From: Streptomyces tailanensis
Lineage (GTDB): Bacteria; Actinomycetota; Actinomycetes; Streptomycetales; Streptomycetaceae
Direction of reading: 5' to 3'
NCBI RefSeq assembly: GCF_008386495.1
Contig: NZ_VTHJ01000044.1
Span: 1,067 to 65,066, forward strand
DNA: 64,000 nucleotides
This document shows, piece by piece, positions 50,379 to 57,701 of this stretch. The position numbers were made by a program, and so were the translations under genes. Under the pieces are notes generated by a model. The model was not told the DNA's origin and did no database searches. It saw only the letters and a program-made list of their open reading frames with translations. How positions within the stretch are numbered: position 1 is the first letter of the stretch; each line of letters opens with the position of its first letter.

Positions 50379-51767
50379 ATGACGGCCTGTACATCCCCAT
50401 CACCCACGACGGGCCTCGGGAACGACGGGAATGAGACGGGACGGGAGAACGAGACGGAGCAGCGGAACGAGCAGAGGAACGAGGGGAACGGCAGGAGCCA
50501 AGGGATCGACCACTACGGCGGAACCGACAGCACCGGCCGGACCGACCGCGTCGACCGGCCCGTACCCCCGCCCGGCTGCGTGATCACCGCCGACGGCTCG
50601 TACGCGGCACGCCTCGCCCTCGCCGGCCAGTCCTGGTTCCCCGAGCGCTGGACCCTGGACGGCCCCGAGCCGTACGCCGTCCCGTTGCCCGGCAACCAGC
50701 CCGAGGAACCCGGCACCGAAGTCCTCCCCATGACCGACGGCCGCGTCCTCATCCACCGACTGGCGGCCGGCCGACACCTGTTCTCGCTCCTCTACCCGAC
50801 CGGCCCCGGCACCGGCGAGCTTCAACTCGGCTCGGTGGAATACGCCGACCCGTCGACCGAGTTGCGGCTGCTGCGGCCCGGTCCGTGCGGGGAGCGGGCG
50901 TACGCCCTCGCCGTGGGCGCCCGTTCCACGACCGTATGGCTGGTGGTGGGCGGGGCCTTCGGGCCGGAGCGGCTGGCGGAGATCCCGGGGCGCTGTTCGG
51001 GCGGGGTCTGGCTGGACGGGGCGGGCCGACTGCTCGCGCTGGACCAGGAGTTGGACGGCCGGACGAAGACGGTGGCGGTGGACCTGGAGCTGGACGGCGA
51101 GGTCTCGCCACTGCTGCAGATCTCGGACCACAGCAACGACCGTCTGCTGCTGGCCGACCCCGAAAGCGGGCTGCTGCTGATCCGCTCCGACGCGCCCTCG
51201 CCCGGCCAGGACCGGCTCGGCTGGGGCGTGCTGGGCAGCACCCTGCCGGTCCGCTTCCCGGAGTGCCTGCGCGTTCCCGACGGCCACCGCATCACGCCCT
51301 TCGCCATCCAGCCCGGCCAGATCCTGACCCCCGAGCGCTGCGCGGTCGCACTGCGTGTCGACGGCGCCCGCGCTTCCTGGGTCGGCGTCTGGCGCCCGGC
51401 CTCACGGCAGGTCCACCATCTGGCCGCTCCCGAGGGGTGGTTGGCGGGGGCCGGGCTGTGGAGCCGGGAAGGGGTCCTTCAACTGCCGTACGCCAACGGG
51501 GCGGTGCGTTGCGGAGTGGCTCGGGTGGGGGTGTCTTGGGAAGAATCCGTGGAGGTTCCGCAGGAGGACTCTCAAGGGGGATCACTCGAAGATTCCCCGG
51601 GGACGGAGCCGGGGTGCGCCGGGGCCCCGGTCGCCGAGGGGGCCGCGTCTTCGGGGGATTCGCCTACGTCAGACGCGGTTTCGTCCGCACCCGCCGCGGC
51701 GCGGCCCGTGCCGTTGCAGCAGGCGCCGCTGGAGGGGCGGATGCCGGAGGAGGTGACGGTCGGATAA
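50379..51767 (+). CDS. Large hypothetical protein, possibly beta-propeller-like
   Basis: A 462-residue protein. The N-terminal 70 residues are low-complexity and polar (NETGRENETEQRNEQRNEGN). Residues 70-400 contain repeated beta-type units such as GCVITADGSYAARLALAGQS, VLPMTDGRVLIHRLAAGRHL, CSGGVWLDGAGRLLALDQEL and NDRLLLADPESGLLLIRSD, which suggest a propeller. The C-terminus is Glu/Ser/Pro-rich. No signal peptide. ATG 50379 has an ideal GGAGGTGATC seven bases upstream, so it is likely well expressed. Family not recognised beyond actinobacterial hypothetical proteins. Confidence 0.7.
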   Translation: MTACTSPSPTTGLGNDGNETGRENETEQRNEQRNEGNGRSQGIDHYGGTDSTGRTDRVDRPVPPPGCVITADGSYAARLALAGQSWFPERWTLDGPEPYAVPLPGNQPEEPGTEVLPMTDGRVLIHRLAAGRHLFSLLYPTGPGTGELQLGSVEYADPSTELRLLRPGPCGERAYALAVGARSTTVWLVVGGAFGPERLAEIPGRCSGGVWLDGAGRLLALDQELDGRTKTVAVDLELDGEVSPLLQISDHSNDRLLLADPESGLLLIRSDAPSPGQDRLGWGVLGSTLPVRFPECLRVPDGHRITPFAIQPGQILTPERCAVALRVDGARASWVGVWRPASRQVHHLAAPEGWLAGAGLWSREGVLQLPYANGAVRCGVARVGVSWEESVEVPQEDSQGGSLEDSPGTEPGCAGAPVAEGAASSGDSPTSDAVSSAPAAARPVPLQQAPLEGRMPEEVTVG

Positions 51768-51902
51768 CGATGACCGTGCCGGTGCGACGACGAACGGGAA
51801 GTCGGCGGGGCGACACGCCTTTCGGGCGCCTTCGGGCCCTGCCCGGCGGCCCGTTAAACTCACCCGCCGTAAGAAGATCATGCGACGGGGTGAACACTTC
51901 CT

Positions 51903-52076
51903 ATGAGCGACGCGCACACAACCCAGCCGCCCACCGCCGACCTCCACGAGGCGGACTTCCAGGAGGCGGAGGGCCACGGCAAGCATCGCGGCCGGCTCTC
52001 GGCCCATGAAGCCGAGACGACACCTCGCGGACGTCACCGCAAGCCGGCCGAACAGACGGAGTCGACGGCTGCCTGA
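51903..52076 (+). CDS. Small hypothetical protein (57 residues)
   Basis: ATG 51903 opens a 57-codon frame: MSDAHTTQPPTADLHEADFQ, then a His/Glu/Arg-rich part (GHGKHRGRLSAHEAETTP) and a stop at 52074. Strong GC3 bias suggests coding. No ribosome binding site is seen (a leaderless start is possible). It is followed by a good terminator at 52156. I do not recognise a function. Confidence 0.5.
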   Translation: MSDAHTTQPPTADLHEADFQEAEGHGKHRGRLSAHEAETTPRGRHRKPAEQTESTAA

Positions 52077-52155
52077 ACGGCTGCGTGATTCACATCTGGC
52101 GAAACGTCAATGCATCGTCAATGCACTGACGTGCCCCGCCACTTCACCACCATGG

Positions 52156-52187
52156 GGCCTCGCTCGTCATCACGGACGAGCGGGGCC
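52156..52187. terminator. Bidirectional hairpin terminator
   Basis: GGCCTCGCTCGTC (52156-52168) pairs with GACGAGCGGGGCC (52175-52187) with one G-U pair and a six-base loop. It separates the convergent 57-residue gene and the SDR gene. Confidence 0.75.
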
Positions 52188-52195
52188 TTATGTCT

Positions 52196-53137
52196 TCAGA
52201 CCTGCCCCTTCAACCCCAGCACCTCCACCGCCGCGAACGTCTCCCCCTCCGGCCGGTCGGCGTAGTAGGGCGTGAGGAGCGCGTCCAGTTCGTCGTACGT
52301 GAACGTGTCCTGCTTGGTGTCGAACTTCGCCTGGACGCGGGGCCGTTCGACGACCGCGACCATGCCGCCGTGGACGACGAGGAGCTGCCCGTTGACCTGT
52401 GCGGCGGCGGGCGAGGCCAAGTAGCCGACGAGCGGGGCGACATGCTCGGGGGCGAGGGGATCGAGACCGTCGGTCTCCGGCTCCGGCTTCCCGAACACGT
52501 CCGCGGTCATCCGCGTCCGTGCTCTCGGACAGATCACGTTCGCCGTCACGCCGTACTTGGCGAGGGCGAGGGCAGTCGACGTGGTGAGTCCGACGATTCC
52601 ACCTTTCGCCGCCGCGTAGTTGGGCTGCCCGGCGGAGCCCGCGAGGAACGCCTCGGACGAGGTGTTCACGATCCGCCCGTACACCGGTCCCCCGGCCGCC
52701 TTGGAGCGCTCGCGCCAGTGCGCGGCCGCGAATCGGGTGGTGCTGAAGTGCCCCTTGAGGTGGACGCGAATCACCGCGTCCCACTCCTCCTCCGTCATGG
52801 AGAAGACCATGCGGTCGCGGAGGATGCCGGCGTTGTTGACGAGGATGTCGAGCTTGCCGAACTCGCCGACCGCCAACTCGACCAGTTCCTGGACCTGTTG
52901 GAAGTCGGCCACGTCCCCGGTGTGGGCGAGCGCCTTGCCGCCCGTCGCGCGGATCTCGGCGGCGACCTCCTCGGCGGGTGCGGCGGAAGCCTCGCCCGAG
53001 CCGTCCCGGCCGGGCTGCCCGTAGTCGTTGACGACGACGGCCGCGCCGAGCCGGGCGAGTTCGAGCGCCTCGGCCCGGCCCAGGCCCCGGCCGGCGCCGG
53101 TGACGATCGCGGTGAGTCCCTCAAGTGGGAGCGACAT
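52196..53137 (-). CDS. SDR, 3-hydroxyacyl-CoA/17-beta-HSD type dehydrogenase
   Basis: A 313-residue SDR. The cofactor motif is TGAGRGLGRAEALELARLGA, with NDYGQPGRDGSGEASAAPAE (an insertion typical of multifunctional-protein-2-type dehydrogenases), NNAGILRDRM, and the catalytic Tyr and Lys in PNYAAAKGG. These act on 3-hydroxyacyl-CoAs in fatty-acid or steroid side-chain beta-oxidation. ATG 53137 is chosen because family homology starts there (SLPLEGLTAIVTG). It is the last gene of an operon after a zinc alcohol dehydrogenase (11 bp) and a MaoC hydratase. Confidence 0.88.
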   Translation of the reverse strand: MSLPLEGLTAIVTGAGRGLGRAEALELARLGAAVVVNDYGQPGRDGSGEASAAPAEEVAAEIRATGGKALAHTGDVADFQQVQELVELAVGEFGKLDILVNNAGILRDRMVFSMTEEEWDAVIRVHLKGHFSTTRFAAAHWRERSKAAGGPVYGRIVNTSSEAFLAGSAGQPNYAAAKGGIVGLTTSTALALAKYGVTANVICPRARTRMTADVFGKPEPETDGLDPLAPEHVAPLVGYLASPAAAQVNGQLLVVHGGMVAVVERPRVQAKFDTKQDTFTYDELDALLTPYYADRPEGETFAAVEVLGLKGQV

Positions 53138-53148
53138 GCGCCGGGTCC

Positions 53149-54225
53149 TCAGATCTCGATGCACGTACGGAGTGAAGTCCCCGTCCGCATCTGATCCAGC
53201 GCCTCGTTGATGTCGGCGAGCGGCACCCGGTGGGTGATCAGGCCCTCCAGGTCGATACGGCCGGCGCGCCACAGGGTGATGGCCCGCTCGTAGGACCGCA
53301 GGACGTCTCCGCCGCCGTACAGGGAGGGCAGGATCCGCTTCTCGTCGAAGAACAGCTCGAACATGCTGAGCTGGAGGAAGTCGTCCATGGCGCCCGCGCC
53401 GACGACGACGAGGGTACCGCCGCGCCGGGTGTTCTCGTAGGCGGTGCGGGCGGTGGCCGAGCGGCCGACGACCTCGAAGACGTAGTCGAAGCCCTCGCCG
53501 GCGGTGACCTGTCGCTTGGCGTCGGCGAGCTCGTCCGGCGAAACGGCCTTGGTGGCACCGAACTTGAGGGCGGCCTCGCGGCGCGAGACCACCGGGTCGA
53601 CGGCGACGATCTCGGCGGCGCCCTTGAGCCGGGCGCCCTGGATCGCCGAGATGCCGACGCCGCCGCAGCCGATGACGGCGACCGACGAACCGGCCTCCAG
53701 GTCGGCGGTGTTGAGCGCGGCGCCGAGCCCGGTGGTAACCCCGCAGCCGATGAGGGCGGCGACGTCGTACGGCACGTCGTCCGGTATCGGGACGGCGCAG
53801 CCGGCGTCGACGACGACTTCCTCGGCGAAGGTGCCGGTGCCGGCGAAGCCGAAGATGTCACCGGCGGGCCGCTTGAAGTTGGGCGTTCCGGCGTTCAGGA
53901 ACCCGGCGAGGCAGAGTTCGGTCTGGCCGCGCTTGCAGGCCGGGCAGGTGCCGCAGGCCGGGAGCCAGCAGAGGACGACGCGGTCGCCGGGCTTGACGTT
54001 GGTGACGCCCTCCCCGACGTCGAGTATCTCGCCGGCGCCCTCGTGGCCGGGGACGAACGGTCCGGGCTGGGGCAGCACCCCGGCCATCGCGGACAGGTCC
54101 GAGTGGCACAGCCCCGTGGCCCGCACCCGGATCCTCGCCTTGCCCGGCCCGAAGCCCGCCGCCTCGACGTCGTCGAGCACCTCCAGCTTGTCCTGGCCGA
54201 TCTCGTGCAGTACGGCTGCGCGCAT
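53149..54225 (-). CDS. Zinc-dependent alcohol dehydrogenase (class III-like)
   Basis: A 358-residue medium-chain dehydrogenase. Catalytic zinc ligands are visible in TGLCHSDLSAMAG and FVPGHEGAGEI; the structural zinc cysteines are in CGTCPACKRGQTELC. The NAD site is GSSVAVIGCGGVGISAIQGA, with Asp in VAVDPVVSR giving NAD preference. The overall pattern follows class III/NDMA-dependent alcohol dehydrogenases. ATG 54225 has GGGGAG upstream. Middle gene of the MaoC-ADH-SDR operon; a role in alcohol to aldehyde oxidation of acyl or steroid side-chain substrates is inference. Confidence 0.88.
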   Translation of the reverse strand: MRAAVLHEIGQDKLEVLDDVEAAGFGPGKARIRVRATGLCHSDLSAMAGVLPQPGPFVPGHEGAGEILDVGEGVTNVKPGDRVVLCWLPACGTCPACKRGQTELCLAGFLNAGTPNFKRPAGDIFGFAGTGTFAEEVVVDAGCAVPIPDDVPYDVAALIGCGVTTGLGAALNTADLEAGSSVAVIGCGGVGISAIQGARLKGAAEIVAVDPVVSRREAALKFGATKAVSPDELADAKRQVTAGEGFDYVFEVVGRSATARTAYENTRRGGTLVVVGAGAMDDFLQLSMFELFFDEKRILPSLYGGGDVLRSYERAITLWRAGRIDLEGLITHRVPLADINEALDQMRTGTSLRTCIEI

Positions 54226-54291
54226 GGTGCGGCTCCCCTCAGGAGTGGCTGTCGTACGGTCGTGCCGTCGCGGTCCGGTCGTGCCCTTGTT

Positions 54292-54333
54292 GTCTTCAGG
54301 AGTGCGTCTTCAGGAGTGCGTCTTCAGGAGTGC
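54292..54333. repeat. Three tandem copies of a 14-bp unit
   Basis: GTCTTCAGGAGTGC occurs three times without a gap (54292-54305, 54306-54319, 54320-54333). It lies between the MaoC stop and the ADH start. A degenerate fourth start, GTCTTCAGTCGTGC, follows at 54341. Confidence 0.8.
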
Positions 54334-54345
54334 TGGACGATGTCT

Positions 54346-55206
54346 TCAGTCGTGCTCGACGATCGTGTCGGCCAGGACCGGCGCGTCGTCCCGCTCCACG
54401 GCCGTCACCTCCACCCGTACCGCGCCGTCGTCCGGCCGCCACATGCGGATGCGGAGGGTCTCGCCCGGGAAGACGACCCCGGCGAAGCGGGTGCCGTAGG
54501 AGCGGACGCGGCCGACGTCCCCACCGAGCACCGTGTCCACGACCGCCTTCAACGTGATCCCGTACGTGCACAGCCCGTGCAGGATCGGCCGCTCGAACCC
54601 GGCGCGGGCCGCGAACTCCGGGTCGGCGTGCAACGGGTTCCAGTCGCCGGAGAGACGGTAGAGCAGCGCCTGGTCCTCGCGTACGGCACGCTCGACCTCC
54701 TTGTCGGGGTCGGCCGTCGGCGCGTCCAGGCGTGCGGAGGGGCCTCGGTCGCCGCCCCAGCCGCCCTCTCCCCGTACGAAGATCTGCGCCTCGTTGGTCC
54801 ACAACGGGCCGTCGGCGTCGGCGACTTCGGTCCGCATGACGAGTACGGCCGCCTTGCCCTTGTCGTACACCGCCGCCACCCGTGAGGTGGCCGTCGCCCT
54901 GCCCTCGACCGGGATCGGCCGGTGGAGTTCGACGCGCTGGCCGCCGTGCAGGACCTTGGCGAGGTCGACGTCCACGCCGGGGGCGTTCAGGCCGCCGATG
55001 ACGTCCGGGGAGCCCGCGCCGGCGACGGTGGCGAAACTCGGCAGGACGTGCAGCCGGGACTCCAGGGTGTAGCGCAGCTCGTCGGGGTCGGTCGCGGGGG
55101 CGCCGGCGCCGATGCCGAGGTGGTAGAGCAGGACGTCCTTGCGGGTCCAGGTGATCTCGGCGGAACGGGGCTCGGCCGCGAGGGCCTTGGCTGCGTCGAT
55201 GGGCAT
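54346..55206 (-). CDS. MaoC-family enoyl-CoA hydratase (HSD4B-like)
   Basis: A 286-residue double hot-dog protein. The N-terminal half is the degenerate hot-dog (ADELRYTLES-like ATDPDELRYTLESRLHVLPS). The C-terminal half has the active MaoC motif LSGDWNPLHADPEFAARAGF with the catalytic Asp and His, and RPILHGLCTYG. The length and pattern match (R)-specific 2-enoyl-CoA hydratases of steroid or long-chain acyl degradation. ATG 55206 has GGAG upstream. First gene of the operon; a KstR-type palindrome lies 107-120 bases upstream. Confidence 0.88.
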   Translation of the reverse strand: MPIDAAKALAAEPRSAEITWTRKDVLLYHLGIGAGAPATDPDELRYTLESRLHVLPSFATVAGAGSPDVIGGLNAPGVDVDLAKVLHGGQRVELHRPIPVEGRATATSRVAAVYDKGKAAVLVMRTEVADADGPLWTNEAQIFVRGEGGWGGDRGPSARLDAPTADPDKEVERAVREDQALLYRLSGDWNPLHADPEFAARAGFERPILHGLCTYGITLKAVVDTVLGGDVGRVRSYGTRFAGVVFPGETLRIRMWRPDDGAVRVEVTAVERDDAPVLADTIVEHD

Positions 55207-55312
55207 GAGGAGGGGGCTCCTGTCGGCGTGCGTCGGGAACCTCGGTACGACCGTCCGCACCAGCGGCCGCACCGAGGTCGTCACGGGGACTCGGAACCCG
55301 CCCCTTGCCTTC

Positions 55313-55326
55313 TAGAACGCGTTCCA
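55313..55326. promoter_or_regulatory. KstR-like operator
   Basis: TAGAACGCGTTCCA fits TNNAACNNGTTNNA, the operator pattern of KstR, the TetR repressor of steroid and fatty-acid catabolism in actinobacteria. It extends to CTAGAAC/GTTCCAG with one mismatch. It sits between the MaoC operon and the divergent MFS gene. Confidence 0.55.
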
Positions 55327-55469
55327 GTCCAGCGCACCTCTGTATAGCCGAGGGGGGTGCAGTTGTGAAGACTCCTGACGGCTCGTCACTTCCTCACGAG
55401 AAGGTCAAGTTTTCGTTAGGCAGTCGAAGCATTGGAATAGTTGCCCTGGCGTACGAGGTTCACGGGATC

Positions 55470-56954
55470 ATGATCCCACCGCACATATCCACGACGTCCG
55501 ACCAGCCCGGCCCGACGAGAGCGCCCGGAGCGATCGTCCCCGTGCTGGCCTTCGCCGGGATCGTGGTCGCGGTGATGCAGACCCTGCTCGTCCCGGTGAT
55601 CAAGGATCTGCCCCAGCTGCTGGACACCACGCCCAGCAACGCCACCTGGGTCCTGACCTCCACCCTCCTCTCCGGCGCCGTGGCTACGCCGATCATGGGG
55701 CGGCTCGGCGACCTCTACGGCAAGCGCCGCCTGCTGCTGGCCAGCCTGGCCGTGATGGTGGTAGGCGCACTGATCAGCGGCTTCACCAGCGAGCTGATCC
55801 CGATGATCTTCGGCCGTACTCTTCAGGGCTTCGCCATGGGCGCGATCCCCCTCGGCATCGGCCTGATGCGCGACGAACTCCCCCGTGAACGCCTCGCCTC
55901 CGCGATGGCCCTGATGAGCTCGTCCATCGGCGTCGGCGGTGGCCTCGCGCTGCCGCTCGCCGCGCTGGTCGCCCAGAACACCGACTGGCACGTCCTCTTC
56001 TTCGGCGCTGCGGGCCTCGGCGCCCTCTCGATCGTCCTCACCCTCGTCGCCGTACCGGAGTCGAAGACCCGCGCGGAAGGTTCCTTCGACTACGTCGGCG
56101 CGCTCGGTCTCTCCCTCGGCCTGGTCCTCTTCCTCCTCCCCATCACCAAGGGCAGCGACTGGGGCTGGTCGTCCACGACCACGCTCGGCCTGTTCGCCGC
56201 GTCGGCCGTGGTCCTGTTCCTCTGGGGCCTGCTGGAACTGCGTATCCCCGCACCCCTGGTGGACCTGCGCACGACCGCCCGCCGCGAGGTCCTCCTCACC
56301 AACCTCGCCTCGATCATGGTCGGCGTCTCCTTCTACGTCGTCTCCCTCGTCCTGCCGCAGCTCCTCCAGCTCCCCACCTCCACCGGCTACGGCCTCGGCC
56401 AGTCGATGGTCGTCGCGGGCCTGTGCGTGGCGCCGCTGGGCCTGACGATGATGTTCACCGCGCCGGTCTACGCCCGTATCTCTGCCAAGTACGGCCCCAA
56501 GAGCACCCTCATCCTCGGCCTGCTGATCATCGCGATCGGCTACGGCGCCGGCCTCGGCCTGATGAGCGCCGCCTGGCAGACCGTGGTGATCTCGGTACTC
56601 ATCGGCACAGGCATCGGCATCGCGTACTCCTCGCTCCCGGCGTTGATCGTCGGAGCCGTGGACCCGTCCGAGACGGGCGCCGCGAACGGCCTCAACGCCC
56701 TCATGCGCTCCATCGGTACGTCGGTGTCGAGCGCCGTCATCGGCATGGTGCTGGCCGACACCGCGAACCACGTCGGCGGCGTCGCGATCCCCACCATGCA
56801 CGGCTTCCGGCTCTCCTTCCTGATCGCCACGGCCGCCGTCGCCCTCGGCCTCGTCCTGGCCTTGTTCCTGCCGGGCCGAGACCGCCGGGCGACCGGTGAC
56901 CGGCTGCTCGCGACCAGCGAGGCCCCGGAGCGGGCGGGCGAGCGGGTGGCCTGA
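55470..56954 (+). CDS. MFS drug:H+ antiporter (DHA2-like, 14 TM)
   Basis: A 494-residue transporter with about 14 hydrophobic helices. Motif A reads GRLGDLYGKRRLLLASLAVM, motif C-like GFAMGAIPLGIGLMRDEL follows, and the C-terminal half has GIGIAYSSLPALIVGAV. Such proteins export drugs, dyes or metabolites. ATG 55470 follows an AGG-containing leader; a longer frame starts in the promoter region. It diverges from the MaoC operon, sharing the KstR-like region. Confidence 0.85.
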   Translation: MIPPHISTTSDQPGPTRAPGAIVPVLAFAGIVVAVMQTLLVPVIKDLPQLLDTTPSNATWVLTSTLLSGAVATPIMGRLGDLYGKRRLLLASLAVMVVGALISGFTSELIPMIFGRTLQGFAMGAIPLGIGLMRDELPRERLASAMALMSSSIGVGGGLALPLAALVAQNTDWHVLFFGAAGLGALSIVLTLVAVPESKTRAEGSFDYVGALGLSLGLVLFLLPITKGSDWGWSSTTTLGLFAASAVVLFLWGLLELRIPAPLVDLRTTARREVLLTNLASIMVGVSFYVVSLVLPQLLQLPTSTGYGLGQSMVVAGLCVAPLGLTMMFTAPVYARISAKYGPKSTLILGLLIIAIGYGAGLGLMSAAWQTVVISVLIGTGIGIAYSSLPALIVGAVDPSETGAANGLNALMRSIGTSVSSAVIGMVLADTANHVGGVAIPTMHGFRLSFLIATAAVALGLVLALFLPGRDRRATGDRLLATSEAPERAGERVA

Positions 56955-57018
56955 GCCCGGCCGCCGCCCACGTGACAGCATGGGCGCCCCCAGGGACGTA
57001 CGACACAGGAGGACCCCC

Positions 57019-57672
57019 ATGCCGCCCGCCGCCCCCAAGCCGGAGATCCTCGCCGCGTTCGAGTCGGCCAAGGGGTTCATGCCCGTACGGGAAGGGCTCG
57101 CCCTCCACGCGGCGGCCGCCGAGGCGGGCCGGCTGGGCCTCCCCCTCCTGGAGGTCGGCACGTACTGCGGCCGCTCCGCGATCCTGCTCGCCGACGCGGC
57201 CCGCGAGGCCGGGGTCACCGCGATCACCGTCGACCACCACCGGGGCAGCGAGGAGCAGCAGCCCGGCTGGGAGTACCACGACGAGTCCACGGTCGACCCC
57301 GAGGTGGGCCGTATGGACACCCTCCCGACCTTCCGCCGCACCCTCCACAAGGCGGGCCTGGAGGACCACGTCGTCGCGATCGTCGGCCGCTCCCCCCAGG
57401 TCGCCGCCTTCTGGGCCACCCCCCTCGCCCTCGTCTTCATCGACGGCGGCCACACCGACGAACACGCCACCGCCGACTACGAGGGCTGGGCCCCCCACAT
57501 CGCCGAGGGCGGCCTCCTCGTCATCCACGACGTCTTCCCCGACCCCGCCGACGAGTTCACCGGCCAGGCCCCCTACCGCATCTACCTCCGCGCCCTCGCC
57601 TCCGGCGCCTTCACGGAGGCCTCGGCGACGGACTCGCTGCGGGTGCTGCGGCGGGTGGGGGCGGGGGTCTGA
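57019..57672 (+). CDS. Class I SAM-dependent methyltransferase-like protein
   Basis: A 217-residue protein with the Rossmann-type pattern of O-methyltransferases: LLEVGTYCGRSAILLADAA (motif I), ITVDHHRGSEEQQPG, LVFIDGGHTDEHATADYEGW (the metal/substrate region) and GGLLVIHDVFPDPA. ATG 57019 has AGGAGG seven bases upstream. Small-molecule target unknown. It lies 64 bp after the MFS gene, possibly the same operon. Confidence 0.85.
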   Translation: MPPAAPKPEILAAFESAKGFMPVREGLALHAAAAEAGRLGLPLLEVGTYCGRSAILLADAAREAGVTAITVDHHRGSEEQQPGWEYHDESTVDPEVGRMDTLPTFRRTLHKAGLEDHVVAIVGRSPQVAAFWATPLALVFIDGGHTDEHATADYEGWAPHIAEGGLLVIHDVFPDPADEFTGQAPYRIYLRALASGAFTEASATDSLRVLRRVGAGV

Positions 57673-57701
57673 GGCGTGCGGCCCGCGTGTGCGCGTGGGT
57701 G

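Noticed and set aside
52399..52587. Plus-strand ORF opposite the SDR gene
   Set aside because: Arg/Ser-rich antisense translation, typical of the complementary frame of a high-GC coding sequence.
54241..54345. CRISPR-like array
   Set aside because: The 14-bp units are directly adjacent without spacers and number only three, so this is a simple tandem repeat.
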